Positions 1-12,299 of a DNA stretch of 64,000 bases are shown piece by piece. The position numbers and the translations under genes are program-made. The stretch's first letter is position 1, and every line of letters begins with the position of its first letter. The notes under the pieces are model-generated. The model had not been told where the DNA came from. It saw nothing but the letters and a program-made list of their open reading frames with translations, and made no database searches. Source of the DNA: Carettochelys insculpta (taxonomy: Eukaryota > Chordata > Testudines > Carettochelyidae); NCBI RefSeq assembly GCF_033958435.1, contig NC_134137.1, positions 176,279,501 to 176,343,500 of the forward strand, given 5' to 3'.

Positions 1-1452
1 GAGATGTAGGTATGGCAGAGGTTACAGGATATTTAGCCCAGCCTTACTGTGTTCGGAGGTTATCTGCGCTAGTCATTGCTGCAGCTACGGAGCAAATCCT
101 TTCAAACACTGTGTGATTAGTAAAAATTAATAATTTTTTATTAAAAATTTACATTGCTTGAAAGAAAATAAAATATACCAGAAGTCTTTGTAGTTATGTA
201 GTGCAATGTCATAACAAAACCAGTGCTATCACATCCTCACTAATATCCCTATTGGATATGTAGCTCTTACACCTTTCAAATTACAAACAGCAGCCGTAGA
301 ACCTGGATTCATCCCAGGGAGTGACAGCAGCAGACCAGCAAGGCAGTAAAAAGACCAAAGTTCTTGAGACAACTGATTTTTCTCCTCAGATTTATCGTAT
401 GAGCAAGCCAGAAGGTCAGCATGGACAAGTCATAGTCATCCTGCTCCTCAATCAAAAGGTAAAGCACCTGTTTATTTTCTAGCGGGAGGGCCCAATTCAT
501 GTCAGGTGTATCTCCTCTGGAAATAGAATTCAAACATGAGCACCCATGTTATGCAAGGTGCCTTTTCAGGAAGGCGGGGGGGAGGCAGCACCCATGTGTA
601 TGGAGACACTACCTGCTCTTTTTTATAATTCCTCAGATGATCAGGGAGCAAGGGGAAGCATGCAGATTGTGCAAGTACCTCTCGCTCCTGGCCGGTGAGG
701 GGAGAGGACAGAGAAGTAATTCACACAATCTGCTGCCATCCCTTCTACCCTCCCAAAATGGTGTCCTTGATGTCATGCCTCAGAACTTTACATTTGGGTA
801 TTCAAGCTATTATGTGAGTGTCTGGAACTGGTATTTGGGTACCAAAGGACTGGCTTGAGAATTGAGATAAGGATTAGGATGTTTTAAAGCTAGGCACCAA
901 AACGTGAAAGCAGTAAGCCCATTGTTGACATTGCTCGCTCAGGAAAAAAAAAAGTAAGAGTTTGGGTCAAGGTAAAATCCTTAGTTGTACCAATAAATAA
1001 GACAAAGAGATATAAGTTAAACACCTCAGGTGTTGCAGAAACATAGGTTAATACTTACTGAGTTGTTGAAATCTTTTGATATGAGTATTCCTTCCAAAGT
1101 TTCTTTTTTAAAATCTTGGGCCCCATTTTCTCTTCTATAACTGCATGCAAAGGAAAGTCTGTGGCCAAGGAAGGGGGAACTGCCTCTGGCTTGGTCCCCT
1201 CTCCTTCCTCTTCCAAGAATGCTCATGTGTAGGGACTGGGATTCTAGCACCAAAAAGTTTGAGGGAGTGGGCCAGGACTGGACTCCTTTAGGTTCTCCCC
1301 ATCCCAGCTTGCCAGAGAACACAATGAAAGTCCCCTATCACCAGCGGATGCCATGAGATCCACAAGGAAAAGGGGTAAAACTACTAGCTTCTTTGGTGAC
1401 TAATTTTCAAACTAGAAGAAATAGATAAATGTGTCACTTTTTGTATTTTCAG
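1..1452 (+). other. ERG intron, 3' part
   Basis: Intronic DNA upstream of the first ERG exon in the window, ending in a TTTTCAG acceptor. I looked for the preceding 69-bp ERG exon and did not find it, so it lies upstream. The only structure I see is at about 625-720, which resembles a segment near 36.38-36.47 kb and is listed as an unclassified repeat. Confidence 0.7.
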
Positions 1453-1509
1453 CTACCCAGCCATCATCCTCAACAGTGCCCAAAACAGAAGACCAGCGAC
1501 CTCAGTTAG
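1453..1509 (+). CDS. ERG: ERG, 57-bp coding exon (third from last)
   Basis: This exon encodes the proline/serine-rich linker just before the ETS domain of the transcription factor ERG, reading TQPSSSTVPKTEDQRPQL. It is bounded by a TTTTCAG acceptor and a GTGTGT donor. It starts with two bases completing a codon from the upstream exon and ends with one base (G) that completes an Asp codon in the next exon. Length (57 bp) and peptide match the known vertebrate ERG exon, which differs from human by only a couple of residues. The phase joins perfectly with the exon at 4130. The paralogue FLI1 has a different linker, so the assignment is firm. Confidence 0.93.
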   Translation, partial: LPSHHPQQCPKQKTSDLS

Positions 1510-4129
1510 GTGTGTATGACTCTATTTAAGCTAGATGTTGGTTAAAATGGAGCGTATTAAATCTGATGTGACATATGATCTAGTCTGCCAAGAAATAGCC
1601 AGTTGTGAGAGGAAACACAAGCAATTAGCAGAAACCCCACATAGCGACTGGGCTCACTGGTAGCATTCTTCATGCTGGCTGAATTGTGTGTTTGTGTTTT
1701 GTGTGTAAAAGTAATTCACACTGAAACCTCTGTTATCTACAAATCCAAGATTCAAAAGTATAAATTAACAGTTTGATGGAAAGTTGGATGAGGTGGAGCT
1801 CCGAACTGCCAATAAGCTGCCTCAGCTCATCCTAATGTGCTGTTTAGTAGTCCTTACAAAGGTCTTGTGTCCTTCAAGGGGATTAGTGAGGTAATAAGTT
1901 GAAGTACAAAAATGTGAAATCTAAGGATTTCAAAGGATTCTGTTCATAATGACTAGGTGGAGTACTAGCCTCAGAAAAACTTATACAAATTAAAATGTCA
2001 GTATGTAGGAGAAATATAAATAAAATTGGAATTTTTCACACAGTCCTACTAGAGTTTGAAAACCTGGACTTCTGAAATACAGGGCTGAAAGTTGGAAGGG
2101 TTTCCATTCTGTTGGGTAACTGTCAGGAGAAAGTATTAATTATACCAAATTATGTTCAAGGAATTTTAAAAGGTGGAAGAGTTCTGTGTCTGCAAAGCAA
2201 GTAGTTTATTATATGGGCAGAAACCCATAGTATTACCTTAGATTGCCCCTTGAATAGGACGTATATCAGAAATTGTGAGTCAGTAATGGCTTTTACTAAT
2301 GGCCAAATGGTAGAAATGGGAGATGAAGTGCACCTGAGGATAATCTGGATTCAGAAGGGTACCAGTTCTGTAGTTTTGAAATGGACATTTCATTCGTTTG
2401 TTATAGCAAAATAAGAATATGTGTATGACTGCATTAGCTTGAACTATTTATCTGCGTGTAATTTGAGAAGTATTATTGCAGTTTGTCAAAGGAGTCTTTC
2501 TTAATTTGTTCTAATCTGGCGTCCAAAGGCTGTCAAAATATAATGATAATTTATGTAAACTTTTTGAGAACATTTAATTGTTCTGTGTGTGCTGTGATTA
2601 GAATTTTTTACATTTATAAAGCACGCAATCTGAGTAGCCTCCTGGATGTAAATCTGGCAGCCAGTTTAGAGCAGCTGTCAAGTTATCAGAGAATTCAGAG
2701 CCTTGACTGAGACTTGAAACTGTGCTACTGCCCACTAGTTTTGGCTTTGATATTTATAGAATAGTATCCCTTTTCCATTTGTTTCTTGATAGGAGCTGGG
2801 ATTTTCAAAGCAATGTAAAGAAATTCTATGCAAGAGCCATTAAAATGCTATGGGAGTTGGGTGCTCAGTTCCCTTCGGCCTCTTTAAAAATCCCAGCCAT
2901 GGGTGTTACATACAATATTTGTTGATGGATCATATTATCCGAGAAGATTCAATCAAATCTTCATTGCATGCATTTGACAGGGTAACAGGGTTTGTGGATA
3001 AGGGGGAAGCAATGGATGTGGTATATCTAGACTTTGGTAGTAAAGCATTCAGTACAGTGTCACATGGCCTTCTCATTAATAAACCAGGGAAATACATCGT
3101 AGCTGGAACTACTCCACTGCTCCCAGAAAGTAGTTATAAATGGACAAAATCATGGTTCTTCAGCATACACACCCTCCCAGTGCTGTCCCAGTGCTTATCT
3201 CCTGATTTTCAGTACTTTATTGTCTGACGCCTACCCCTTGAAGTCCTTTCACATACCACCGGGGGTATGTGTACTGCACTTTGGGAAGCGTGTTGAATTA
3301 AAAGTGACAGAGCCTTCTAGCAGACCCATTAGCAGAACATTGAGCCTGTAAATGAGTCATTCCAGTGGCATTGGAGCCAATTGACAGGAATATACTGTTG
3401 AGTTCTGAATTTACTGTTACTCAACAAGGGCCTTAGTCTAAAAGTTGCTTTAAAAATATTGGTGTGTTGCTTAAATCATATCCTTAAAAATAATCCCTCT
3501 GATTCTGGACCACCAATGGGCATAGGTGCACCAATTTAACACTATTGCGTAGCGCCCCATAAATCTCCAGGACAGCCTGGCTAGAAAGGCACTCACCCTC
3601 CTGTCCTCGCTTTGGATAAGCAGCACTTACTTACTCAACAGCTCATCCTTCTCCTTGTCTGGTGTCTTCCTATTTCAGTGTACTTTAACCTCTGGCTTTG
3701 GGCAGGGAAATCTCCTGCGACATTACACAAGTTGCAGTTCCTTAGACTAGACTTCACGTTTGTGTATGTGTCTGTCATTGTTGTATGTGCCAAAAAGGCA
3801 TGTGCACCTATTTGTGTGGTCTCAATTCAGCATGTTTTGAGAATAGCGTCCTTGTTTTGGAACTTAATTCTAAAAAGACTTTTCATTAAAATGAACTCAG
3901 AACCCAAGACAATAATTTTACTAGGTAAATTGATGATGATTTTGAAGCAGAAATGGGTGATAATTTCACTTTGTTTTTAATAGTACTTTTGTTAACAAAC
4001 AAATGCAAAATATTGATTAACAAGACTCTGGGGTGAGGTTACTTGCCTCTGTTGTGGTAACACCTGATATTCAAAAATGTAGTGTAACTACAACATTTTA
4101 ATTTGTTTCATTTGTCCATATTTGTGTAG
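1510..4129 (+). other. ERG: ERG intron
   Basis: Intron of 2620 bp with a GTGTGT donor and a TTTGTGTAG acceptor. It contains the CR1 fragment listed separately. No other gene-like signal is visible. Confidence 0.85.
2930..3165 (+). repeat. CR1-clade LINE reverse transcriptase fragment
   Basis: A short sense-strand relic inside an ERG intron. Translation gives DRVTGFVDKGEAMDVVYLDF followed by KAFSTVSHGLLINK, which is the block of CR1 reverse transcriptase ending in the [12 protein letters not shown] motif. The same block is found, better preserved, at about 28.53-28.63 kb in this window. An extra codon-disrupting base sits between the LDF and KAF parts. The fragment is truncated on both sides and nonfunctional. 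Confidence 0.7.
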
Positions 4130-4177
4130 ATCCCTATCAGATTCTTGGACCAACTAGCAGCCGTCTGGCAAATCCAG
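4130..4177 (+). CDS. ERG: ERG, 48-bp coding exon (second from last)
   Basis: This exon encodes DPYQILGPTSSRLANPG (the first and last codons are split by introns), the segment leading into the ETS domain of ERG. It is flanked by a GTGTAG acceptor and a GTGAGA donor, is 48 bp long as in other vertebrates, and the peptide is the same as I know for ERG. It begins with two bases of the Asp codon and ends with the first base of a Gly codon, so both neighbouring exons join in frame. Confidence 0.94.
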
Positions 4178-4542
4178 GTGAGAAGTTTGGCTACTCAATG
4201 GGTGATTTTTTCTTCCGATTTCACGTTTTATTTCTATTGTTTGTTACAGTTTGAAGGCAAGGTTCAGCAAATTAGTGTGCATTGAACTCAATAGGAGTTC
4301 ATGGAAGCTGACGGCACCCTCTGGATGCAAAATGAGTGATTATATGAGTAGTTGCACTGATTTCAAAGAGCATCAGTACAAGGCATGGGCAACACGTAAG
4401 CCTTATTTTAAGGGCTTAAGTGGAATTTAAGTCATGCTTTGGACTTGCAATGGCCCATTGCACGGGATTGAATTTCATCCAGAGAGAACAAGGCAAGCAA
4501 TATTAGTTCCATTATTAGATCAGAAAGGAGGAGAAGGTAGCG

Positions 4543-4953
4543 CAGTGGTGGGCAAACTAAGCTAATGAGTGGGCCTCCTTCATCTCAGTGGTCCTCAAGA
4601 TTGTTGTAAGCAAGACCGTCTCCCGAGATAATGTAGTTTTGCTAACTGCGCTTGCGTGCCTAGAATTTGGGGGTGTACCAGTTGAAACATAGAAGTGCTT
4701 TTATGGGATGAAGAGGGTGCCCATGGCTCACACAGTGCTGTGTGCAATCAGCATGCACCTCATTTCACATGCCCTTGCTTCAAGTGCATCTCACTTTCGT
4801 AATACCAGTAGGGAAAAAACTATGCAGACAAAAACCAGCGGAATCTGGCCACCTGGTGCAAGGGCAACGGTAAACAACACAATGTCTCGTGGGCCACATG
4901 CAGAACTCCTATGGGCTTCATGAGGCCCTCACGCTGCGGGTTGCCCATCACTG
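4543..4953 (+). mobile_element. hAT-like nonautonomous DNA transposon
   Basis: The ends are inverted: CAGTGGTGGGCAAAC on the left and TTGCCCATCACTG on the right. The flanking 8-mers AGGTAGCG and AAATAGTG agree at 5 of 8 positions, the differences being transitions, as expected for an old 8-bp hAT target duplication. No transposase is visible in its 411 bp. Family placement rests on the termini and the duplication length only. Confidence 0.6.
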
Positions 4954-5321
4954 AAATAGTGAAAAGTGGACGAGTGTGTAATGTGACAGATTTCTCCAGG
5001 GACCTAGATGATGTCCACATAGTCAAACTATATTTTTCAGTAATACAAATATACATAATCTGTGAAAAATCATATGCCAGGTATTAAACAATGCAAATTC
5101 ATTTCATTCATATATTCTAGATTAGACATGGGGTCAAATTCTCACCTGCTGAAACTTGACATCCGGTTTATGATAACTGAGGATTAGGCTCTGGATTTCC
5201 TCCCACTTGGAAAATACTGGCTTTGAGAGTTTCATCTCATAAGTAAAATTGCTAAAGCAAGCATTCCTTTTTTACAGAAATTTTATTTATTTGCAGAAAT
5301 GAGGCCTGTAATAGACCAGAC

Positions 5322-5610
5322 CAGTGGTTCCCAACCTTTTCACCAGCATAGACCCCCAGTTGTCCCCCACAAACCATTCACAGACCTCCATCAAATTCTA
5401 GCTGCTATGTACACTTCATTAAATGCAAAAGAAACACGACAAAGATTTTCGGACATAACATTACTGGAAGATATTTAATTTAAAAATAATAATTGATTGT
5501 ATCTTTGCAATTTATTTAAAATGTATGTTCTATGATCATTTTTATTCATCCTTTATTTTTTTCACGGACCTGCTGCAATACCCTTGTGGACCCAAGGATG
5601 GGAACCACTA
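5322..5610 (+). mobile_element. hAT-like nonautonomous DNA transposon
   Basis: Termini CAGTGGTTCCCAACC and GGGAACCACTA are inverted copies, a common hAT end. The flanking 8-mers GACCAGAC and GCCTAGGC match at 5 of 8 positions. The interior is AT-rich with no coding potential. Confidence 0.6.
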
Positions 5611-5843
5611 GCCTAGGCAAAGTCACAAGACATTTAAATAAATATTTTTATCAATTGACAAGAAGTAAATAGGAGAAAATGGGAAAGCAGAATCCCACTG
5701 GAAAGAAACATCTGGCTTAGAAGTCTTAAATCCTATTTGAAAAAAGCAGGCTATAGTTCCATGAAAATCAGAACATTTTGTTTAAAGATAGCATTGTATT
5801 CAGGACTATCTTATTGTCCACAACCTGAACTGTGGCCTTTGTC

Positions 5844-6267
5844 GGCATGTCTACACAGAGCCTTTCTTCATGCTAAGCAGGGTTCTTGAAAATGCAAATA
5901 GTTTTTCATTTGCATAATTATGCAGCTAATTAGCATATACCCACAAGAGCTACCTGCTGGCAGAAGCTGCTGCCATCGGTAAACAGGCCATGTAGACATG
6001 CCACTGCCAGCAAAACCCCCTCTGTCACCAGCCCCTTATCCCTTACAGAGGAAACCCCCCAACAGAGGGTTTTTTTGCCAGTAGAGCCACTTCTACAAGG
6101 CCTATTTACTGCCGGCAGCAGCCTCTGCCAGCAGGCAGATCTTGCACGGCTATTCTAATTAGCCATGTGATTATGAAAATAGGAAGCTATTTACTTTTCT
6201 TGAGAACCCTGCTTATTATAGCATTGCCAGTAACAGTGCTGAAGAAGAGCTCTGTGTAGATGTGGCC
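5844..6267. mobile_element. Foldback MITE with Harbinger-like TIRs
   Basis: Ends are GGCATGTCTACACAGAGC and the inverse of GGCCACATCTACACAGAGC, sharing the core seen at the larger Harbinger copies downstream. The two halves are largely inverted copies of each other: the left half carries the GCAGGGTTCTTGAAAAT and CTGCTGGCAG blocks, and their complements recur in the right half. No coding sequence. I do not see a clear target duplication. Confidence 0.6.
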
Positions 6268-8410
6268 TGTAGTATTAAATGTGGGGGTGGTAGGAGCGGA
6301 AGAAGGTGAAGAAGCTTCCTGGTACACTATTACTGATATTCTGTGAACCAGACTAACTTAATTGTTAATCTGACTCTGTTATAGTCAGCCTGGTTTGACA
6401 ACAGTGTAACTGAGATCAGATTCTGGTCCAATAGATGGACAATACAAATCCCAAATGCTGTACCCCTTCTTTAGGAACCAGTGGATAGAGTGACCTTTTC
6501 TCTGTACTCTCTTTTCCTCTTGTTAGTAATAATTCTTTCAGTAAGAATGATTGAATAAACGTCAAGGTTCTTATGATGGTATCATGACCTATTTAGTGGG
6601 AATATTTCAACACTAAATTCTCCTTTTCCCTTTCATTTAACTTTCTGGTATAGCTACATCAAATGAAGTTACAGTAGTTTGCATTTTAATGTACAGATTT
6701 TGTGTTTCATCAAATAAATGAGATTTATGGGATTTTCAAGAGCGATAAAGGAGTTAGGTGTCCAAATCCCATTAAAATTCATTGGAAGTTGGACATCTAA
6801 CTTCTTTACATTCTTGCAAATTCCAGTGTTCTACCTATAGGCTCAGTTGGCTTTTTGCTGGCCTTGTAACTATGGCTAATGCAATATGCCCTGGATAGAG
6901 ATACATGTTAACATGTGGGGTGATCCACGGGTATGGAATTTCTATAAACTATTATTCCTGCACTTTAACAAGTTCTGTGTATTTATAAAATGGTGAAATA
7001 ACTCTCTCATTAAAAGGAAATTGACAGAAACCATTTATTTTTATATGACTTTATATTACATTTGGAAAGCAAGTGTTTATATTAAAACATATGTTGGATT
7101 GTTTATTCAGAAATTTGTGTTTTGTCCAGTGCTAGACTGTTTATTGATTTTCAAACTCTAATTCTCTAGTTATATTTCATGTAGTAAAAGTGCATGCTTT
7201 GCTCACACCAGGCATTCCTTTGTTTGTTTGTTTGTTTATTTAATCATGTTAATGGAGCAGAAGAAATTCATTAAGAACAGTTTGCATAAATATCATTTAA
7301 AGAAATATAGGTTTCAGTTGTCCTGAAGTATAAATTGCTAATGTATTTCAGATGTGACTTTAGAGATTGCTATGATAGCCCACCCTTATAAACTGTCTGA
7401 AGAAATACTCATTTATTATACCCACATATCTGCTTTAAAAAAACAATTTTTGGACAGATATACAGCGTACTTAGAAGTTAGCACAGAAAAACTGTCAAAC
7501 TCTGCTGACATTGCAACTGCCATGCAAAGAGATTAAAAGCTGTTACAGAATAGCAGCTCTGCTTTGTCATAAAATTCTACTTTTTTACATGAATATCATT
7601 GTTAGGACACATCCAATACTGCTGTCAACCATTTAAAATGTTCATATTTTATTTTTATGATGTTGTATAGAGTCGTACTGTAAAGTCGTCAACAGCATAA
7701 ATTCTTGCTCTTTAAGACTGAATTTCCAGAGAAGGGAAAAATACCGATGTTTGGAATCATAACTTCAGCCATTGTTTCCATTCTTATTTCACAGTTAACA
7801 ATTACAAGAACTCACTTTAGAGACCTTTTCATTGTTTTCTCAAATGCTGTACAATGCAATTAGGTGCAATGCAACAGCAGTCTAATGAGTTTCCATTTTA
7901 CATTCCCCTATATATTGGAAATGGCTGACATAGTTTGGAAAAGATGCAGCTTTCTTTAAATGTCTCAATTTCATGTAAGTTTATTCCATAGTGAAGAAAA
8001 TTTAGTTGCAAAATATTATTGTGGGAACCAGAAAATAATTATGCAAGTGAAAGCTGTTTGTCCTGAACTTTAGAGATTAGTTAGCTATATCTGTGTTGTA
8101 TTATTTCACCTTCAATTTTCCAAGTAAATGACAGGAGGTAATTATTAAATATGCGCACATAATGGCATTTTGCCTGTCAAAATAGGGAAAACAATACTTT
8201 GAATTATGGCCCCTGCTGTGCAGATTTTTTTTTTTTTTTTTGAGAGAGAGAGACTAATTAGACTGGGAGACAGGAGTGGAGGTTGCAACATTTCATAATT
8301 AGGGACTGTGGTGAAAACGCACTTGGATTTCATGTATGAAAGCTGAGAAGTATTGATGTTAGTGTTATTAGTCACTGGTTCTTAACTTTGATTTTTTTCC
8401 CCACCCCTAG

Positions 8411-8931
8411 GGAGTGGACAGATACAATTGTGGCAGTTTCTGCTGGAACTCCTGTCCGATAGCTCCAATTCCAACTGCATCACCTGGGAGGGCACCAATG
8501 GAGAGTTCAAAATGACTGACCCTGATGAAGTAGCCCGGCGCTGGGGAGAAAGAAAAAGTAAACCCAACATGAACTATGACAAACTCAGTCGTGCACTCCG
8601 TTACTACTATGACAAAAATATTATGACTAAAGTCCATGGTAAACGTTACGCCTACAAGTTTGACTTCCATGGAATTGCTCAGGCCCTACAGCCTCATCCT
8701 CCAGAATCTTCCATGTATAAGTATCCAACAGACCTACCCTACATGAGCCCCTACCATGCGCACCCTCAGAAGATGAACTTTGTAGCTCCTCATCCTCCTG
8801 CTTTACCTGTAACTTCTTCCAGCTTTTTTGCTGCCCCGACTACATACTGGAATTCACCAACTGGAAGTATCTACCCTAACACTAGGCTTCCAGCTACCCA
8901 TATGCCTTCTCACCTTGGCACCTACTACTAA
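8411..8931 (+). CDS. ERG: ERG, terminal coding exon with the complete ETS DNA-binding domain
   Basis: Last coding exon of ERG, an ETS-family nuclear transcription factor of endothelial and haematopoietic cells that binds GGAA-core sites. The exon begins with the last two bases of a Gly codon ([16 protein letters not shown] follows) and runs 521 bp to TAA at 8929-8931. The winged-helix ETS domain covers about 8417-8667. The DNA-reading helix [11 protein letters not shown] has its two base-contacting arginines at 8590-8592 and 8599-8601. The C-terminal activation segment has the ERG-type ending PNTRLP...[13 protein letters not shown]1 instead ends with a different NTHVPSHLGSYY tail, so this is ERG and not its paralogue. 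Small differences from human lie mostly in the C-terminal segment. No frame damage. In mammals ERG points toward KCNJ15. Confidence 0.97.
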
Positions 8932-10738
8932 GAAAGAAAAAAATAAGAGATACTTCTCCATGGAATACAGCACCCAATTAATGATGATGAACTATATTGG
9001 GAAAGATAAATTAAAAATGCCTATAGAGACATGAAAAAGTTTGACTGGGGAAAAATGTCAAGAAGATTCTTTGTAGTAGGGAAAGTACTCAAGAAGTATA
9101 AAGATTCTAAAATATAATGTATCTGGGCATCGACTCCGTGGACCAAACAATAAAAAACTGCTGTAGGTAAAGCATAAAATAAGGACAACCTACAAAACAA
9201 AGTGGTCTTAAAAAGTTGATAAGCTTTCATGTAAAGTTTGACGTCTTGCTAATACAAACTTGGACTATACTACACCAATATAAGGATAATTCTATAATGA
9301 CTAAACATCCAGTATACGAATTCATTAAAAACATAGAACAATCAAAGAAAAACCCCCAAAACAAAAACACCCCACCTGTATTTAAAGAAATGGAAACATA
9401 TTGAAAAGGACTGGCTGAATGTGCAGGCTGATTTGGAATATAACAGGAATGGTTTTGGTTAAACTCAAAATGTATTCCATTTATTGGAAAGGTGTCAGCT
9501 ATTTCAAACTGTGAAGACAACCCAAGCTTTAAGATTCATTGACAGTATTATAGGAACCCTGAGCCAAACATTGGAATTGAGAATGTGCTGAAGGGCGAGA
9601 GTATGATTGTAGATCAAGGGCATGCATCTGTTATAGAAAGGAGAAAGAGGAGGACAAAGATGAACGTGTCAGAAAAGAAACTTCTTTGCCAGGAGATATT
9701 GAAAAGACTGAAAACTTGGTAGTGGTGGGACTGTAAAAAATTACTTGCTTGGACTTGAGAAATATTTTGATCAGTATTATACCATTCCCAGTATTATAGA
9801 AGGAATAGACTTGACTTTTTTAATTCAGAAAGGGAAAAGCAGTAGAATTCAGAAATCAGAATATGCATCTCTTTTAAAAAATGTAAAACTGGAATTGTCT
9901 GATATTTAAAAGTAACTTTTAGGACCTCATCATTATTAAGGGAGTTTACTTTTTACTAGTTTAAGGTAAGAGATGACTCCTGACTGCCAAAATCAGATAC
10001 CGTATAAGTATTTTTGTTAGGCAGGCGCCAGTTTTTCTGTTTTGAGTCGCGAACGCTGTGCGTTTGTCAGAATGAAGTATACAAGTCAGTGTTATTTTTT
10101 TCCTTTTTATATAATAATTATATAACTTATGCATTTATACACTACGAGTTGATCTCGGCCAACCAAAGACACAAAAAAGGGACAATCAAAAATATTGTGG
10201 CCTTGAATTTTAACTCTGTATGCTTAATGTTTACATTATGAACTTATTAGTACTTAGAATGCAGAATGTATGTAATAAAATAAGCTTGGCCTAGCATGGC
10301 AATTCAGACTTACACTGTAGTCTGTATTTGTATTTGTTGTGACCAAGGTGCCTTATCTTCTTTGGAAATGCTTTAAATATTTGTTTCTAAATATTTTTTT
10401 GATTTGTGCATTTTAGAAGTCATGCAAATGAGGGACAAATCCACACAGGTCTGTTAATACACCTGAATCCTGCCTTCCAGTGCCCCTGCTGTTCCTGTCT
10501 TGAGCTGCTCTTGAGCCGAGACTGCCCACTGGGCTGAAATTTTTGATGCCAAGCATGAAAATGAAGTCTAGAACTAGGGGAAGATTGTGACCAGAAATTA
10601 TTTTTGTCATCATATGGCAAATCCCAGCCTATGTCTTACTACTTTACTAGATTTTGTAGAATTATCATACACTCTTGCTTTTAACACATACTGTATCATT
10701 ATTAGAAAATAAAATAAAGAATGAATAACTTTCAATAT
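8932..10738 (+). other. ERG: ERG 3' UTR (end uncertain)
   Basis: AT-rich sequence directly after the ERG stop codon with no TE that I recognise. Candidate polyadenylation signals AATAAA occur at 10274-10279, 10708-10713 and 10713-10718, with another at 11502-11507. ERG is known to have a 3' UTR of a few kilobases, so use of one of these is plausible. The end chosen is a guess from the 10.71-kb cluster. Confidence 0.5.
10713..10718 (+). terminator. Candidate poly(A) signal of ERG
   Basis: Two overlapping AATAAA hexamers (10708-10713 and 10713-10718) about 1.8 kb after the ERG stop. The alternative signals at 10274 and 11502 cannot be excluded. Confidence 0.4.
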
Positions 10739-11800
10739 TCCTCACTTTGAAACTGAGTGAGTGATAGGTTCTCAGTTTCTTATTACAGTCCATATTTGGT
10801 GTTTACACTGGGCAGAATATTTTCCTTATATTCTAGATCCAGAATATTTTCACACAGTACACAGGGAGCGAAGACCTTAGATTCTCATTGAATGTAGAGT
10901 GACTCTATTTTGTACACCAGCTGAGGAGCTTGCCTTATCATTTATAAATGGCTCTGTAGAGCAGGCAATGTTTGTTGTTGAGAATCCATGCAATTAAGAC
11001 TCAGATGATGTTTCCCTTCTTTTCTTCTCCACCCTTTACTTAGAATGGGCAGGGCTTCATATTTTATTGCACATCCATTTTTCATTTTATTCATCCTTGC
11101 AGTGCAACAAGAACTTAGCTGTCAGACCTCCATGTTCCAAGTATCTTGGCAATAGGCTGTACATGTAGGATTACATTTAAGACTTTGAGCATTACTTGGA
11201 CTGAAATCAACAGCATGATCAGTCATAATAGTAGTCGCCTGGAAAAGATCCATTCAGAGTCTTTAGCTCTTAAGAAATCAAAATTAACTAAAATGTTACA
11301 AACACTATGCTACTGGAAAAGGTTAGTCACTTGCTATTTTAGAAAGTCAAGCCAGGCACACCTACATTCTGAATATAAGAATGAGTTTACTTTTCTGTGG
11401 AAACTCACTTCTATGAATGTCTGATATTACCCTGTGCACACTTCACTAAAAAGGGATATTTATTACTGAATCACCTTTCAGCTAAACATTTTAGAAATCC
11501 AAATAAAACACTAGCCTGTATTTGAAGAAATCATCTGGAAGAGGCCTGGGTTTGACCACAATGCTGCCCACAGAGTTCTAGAATATGCCTCCTTGCTGCT
11601 CTCATCTGCAATAGGAGCAACTGGTCTAGTGCCACTGTTTTGATACCTGCAGACATTGTTTGGATCAAGATGGGATATCACATCATATGTTGGAACCTGT
11701 GGCTAGTGTAAGCTGCAGCTCTTAACAATTAAGAACAAGATCCTGGAGTGTACGTGGCCAGGGAATGCTTGCTTGTAAAGCCAGTTGAACTGGCCATATG
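10739..11800. other. Downstream flank of ERG
   Basis: AT-rich DNA with no recognisable gene or repeat. It may still be ERG 3' UTR if the AATAAA at 11502 is used. Confidence 0.4.
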
Positions 11801-12299
11801 GGCCGTGGCTACACTAGGAAGTTCCTTCAAAAGTAATTTCAAAAGCAGGGCCTATTTCAAAAGATCTCAGGGAGCAGCTACACCCAAACAGCGCTCCTTC
11901 GGAATTCCTTTTGAAAGAACACAGCCCGCCTTTTGAAATCGCTCTCCCATTCCCGTGTTAGGGACAGTGCCCTCCTTCGAAAATAATTTCAAAAGAAAAC
12001 ATGTAGCCACTCTGCGGGGCCCTCTTTCGAAAGAGAGGGTCCTCCTTGGCCCTGGGCCACTGGAGCACGGAGACGCCCTGGCCAGCCTGGAGGAGCTCTA
12101 TGCTCCCTGCGTTTGGTGGTGTTTGAAGTGCCAGGGACCCAGAAACCCCATGGCAGGAAGGTGAGAGCGGCTGGCAGCAGGGACAGCATGAGCCTGCAGC
12201 TGCACGCCCTCCAATGAGGAGCCAAAGACAGCCGAGCCAGCTGTGGCCAGCAGCTAGGAGCCCTGCGCCCCGCAGGGAGCCAACATGACCCTGGGGAAG

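Larger units (their letters stand above)
4178..8410 (+). other. ERG: ERG intron before the terminal exon
   Basis: Intron of 4233 bp with a GTGAGA donor and a CCCCTAG acceptor. It holds two hAT-like elements and one foldback MITE (listed separately). A T-run followed by a short GA repeat lies at about 8226-8252. The rest looks unique and AT-rich. Confidence 0.85.

Noticed and set aside
8145..8375. A 76-codon - strand frame in the last ERG intron
   Set aside because: It spans the T-run and GA repeat and has no domain.
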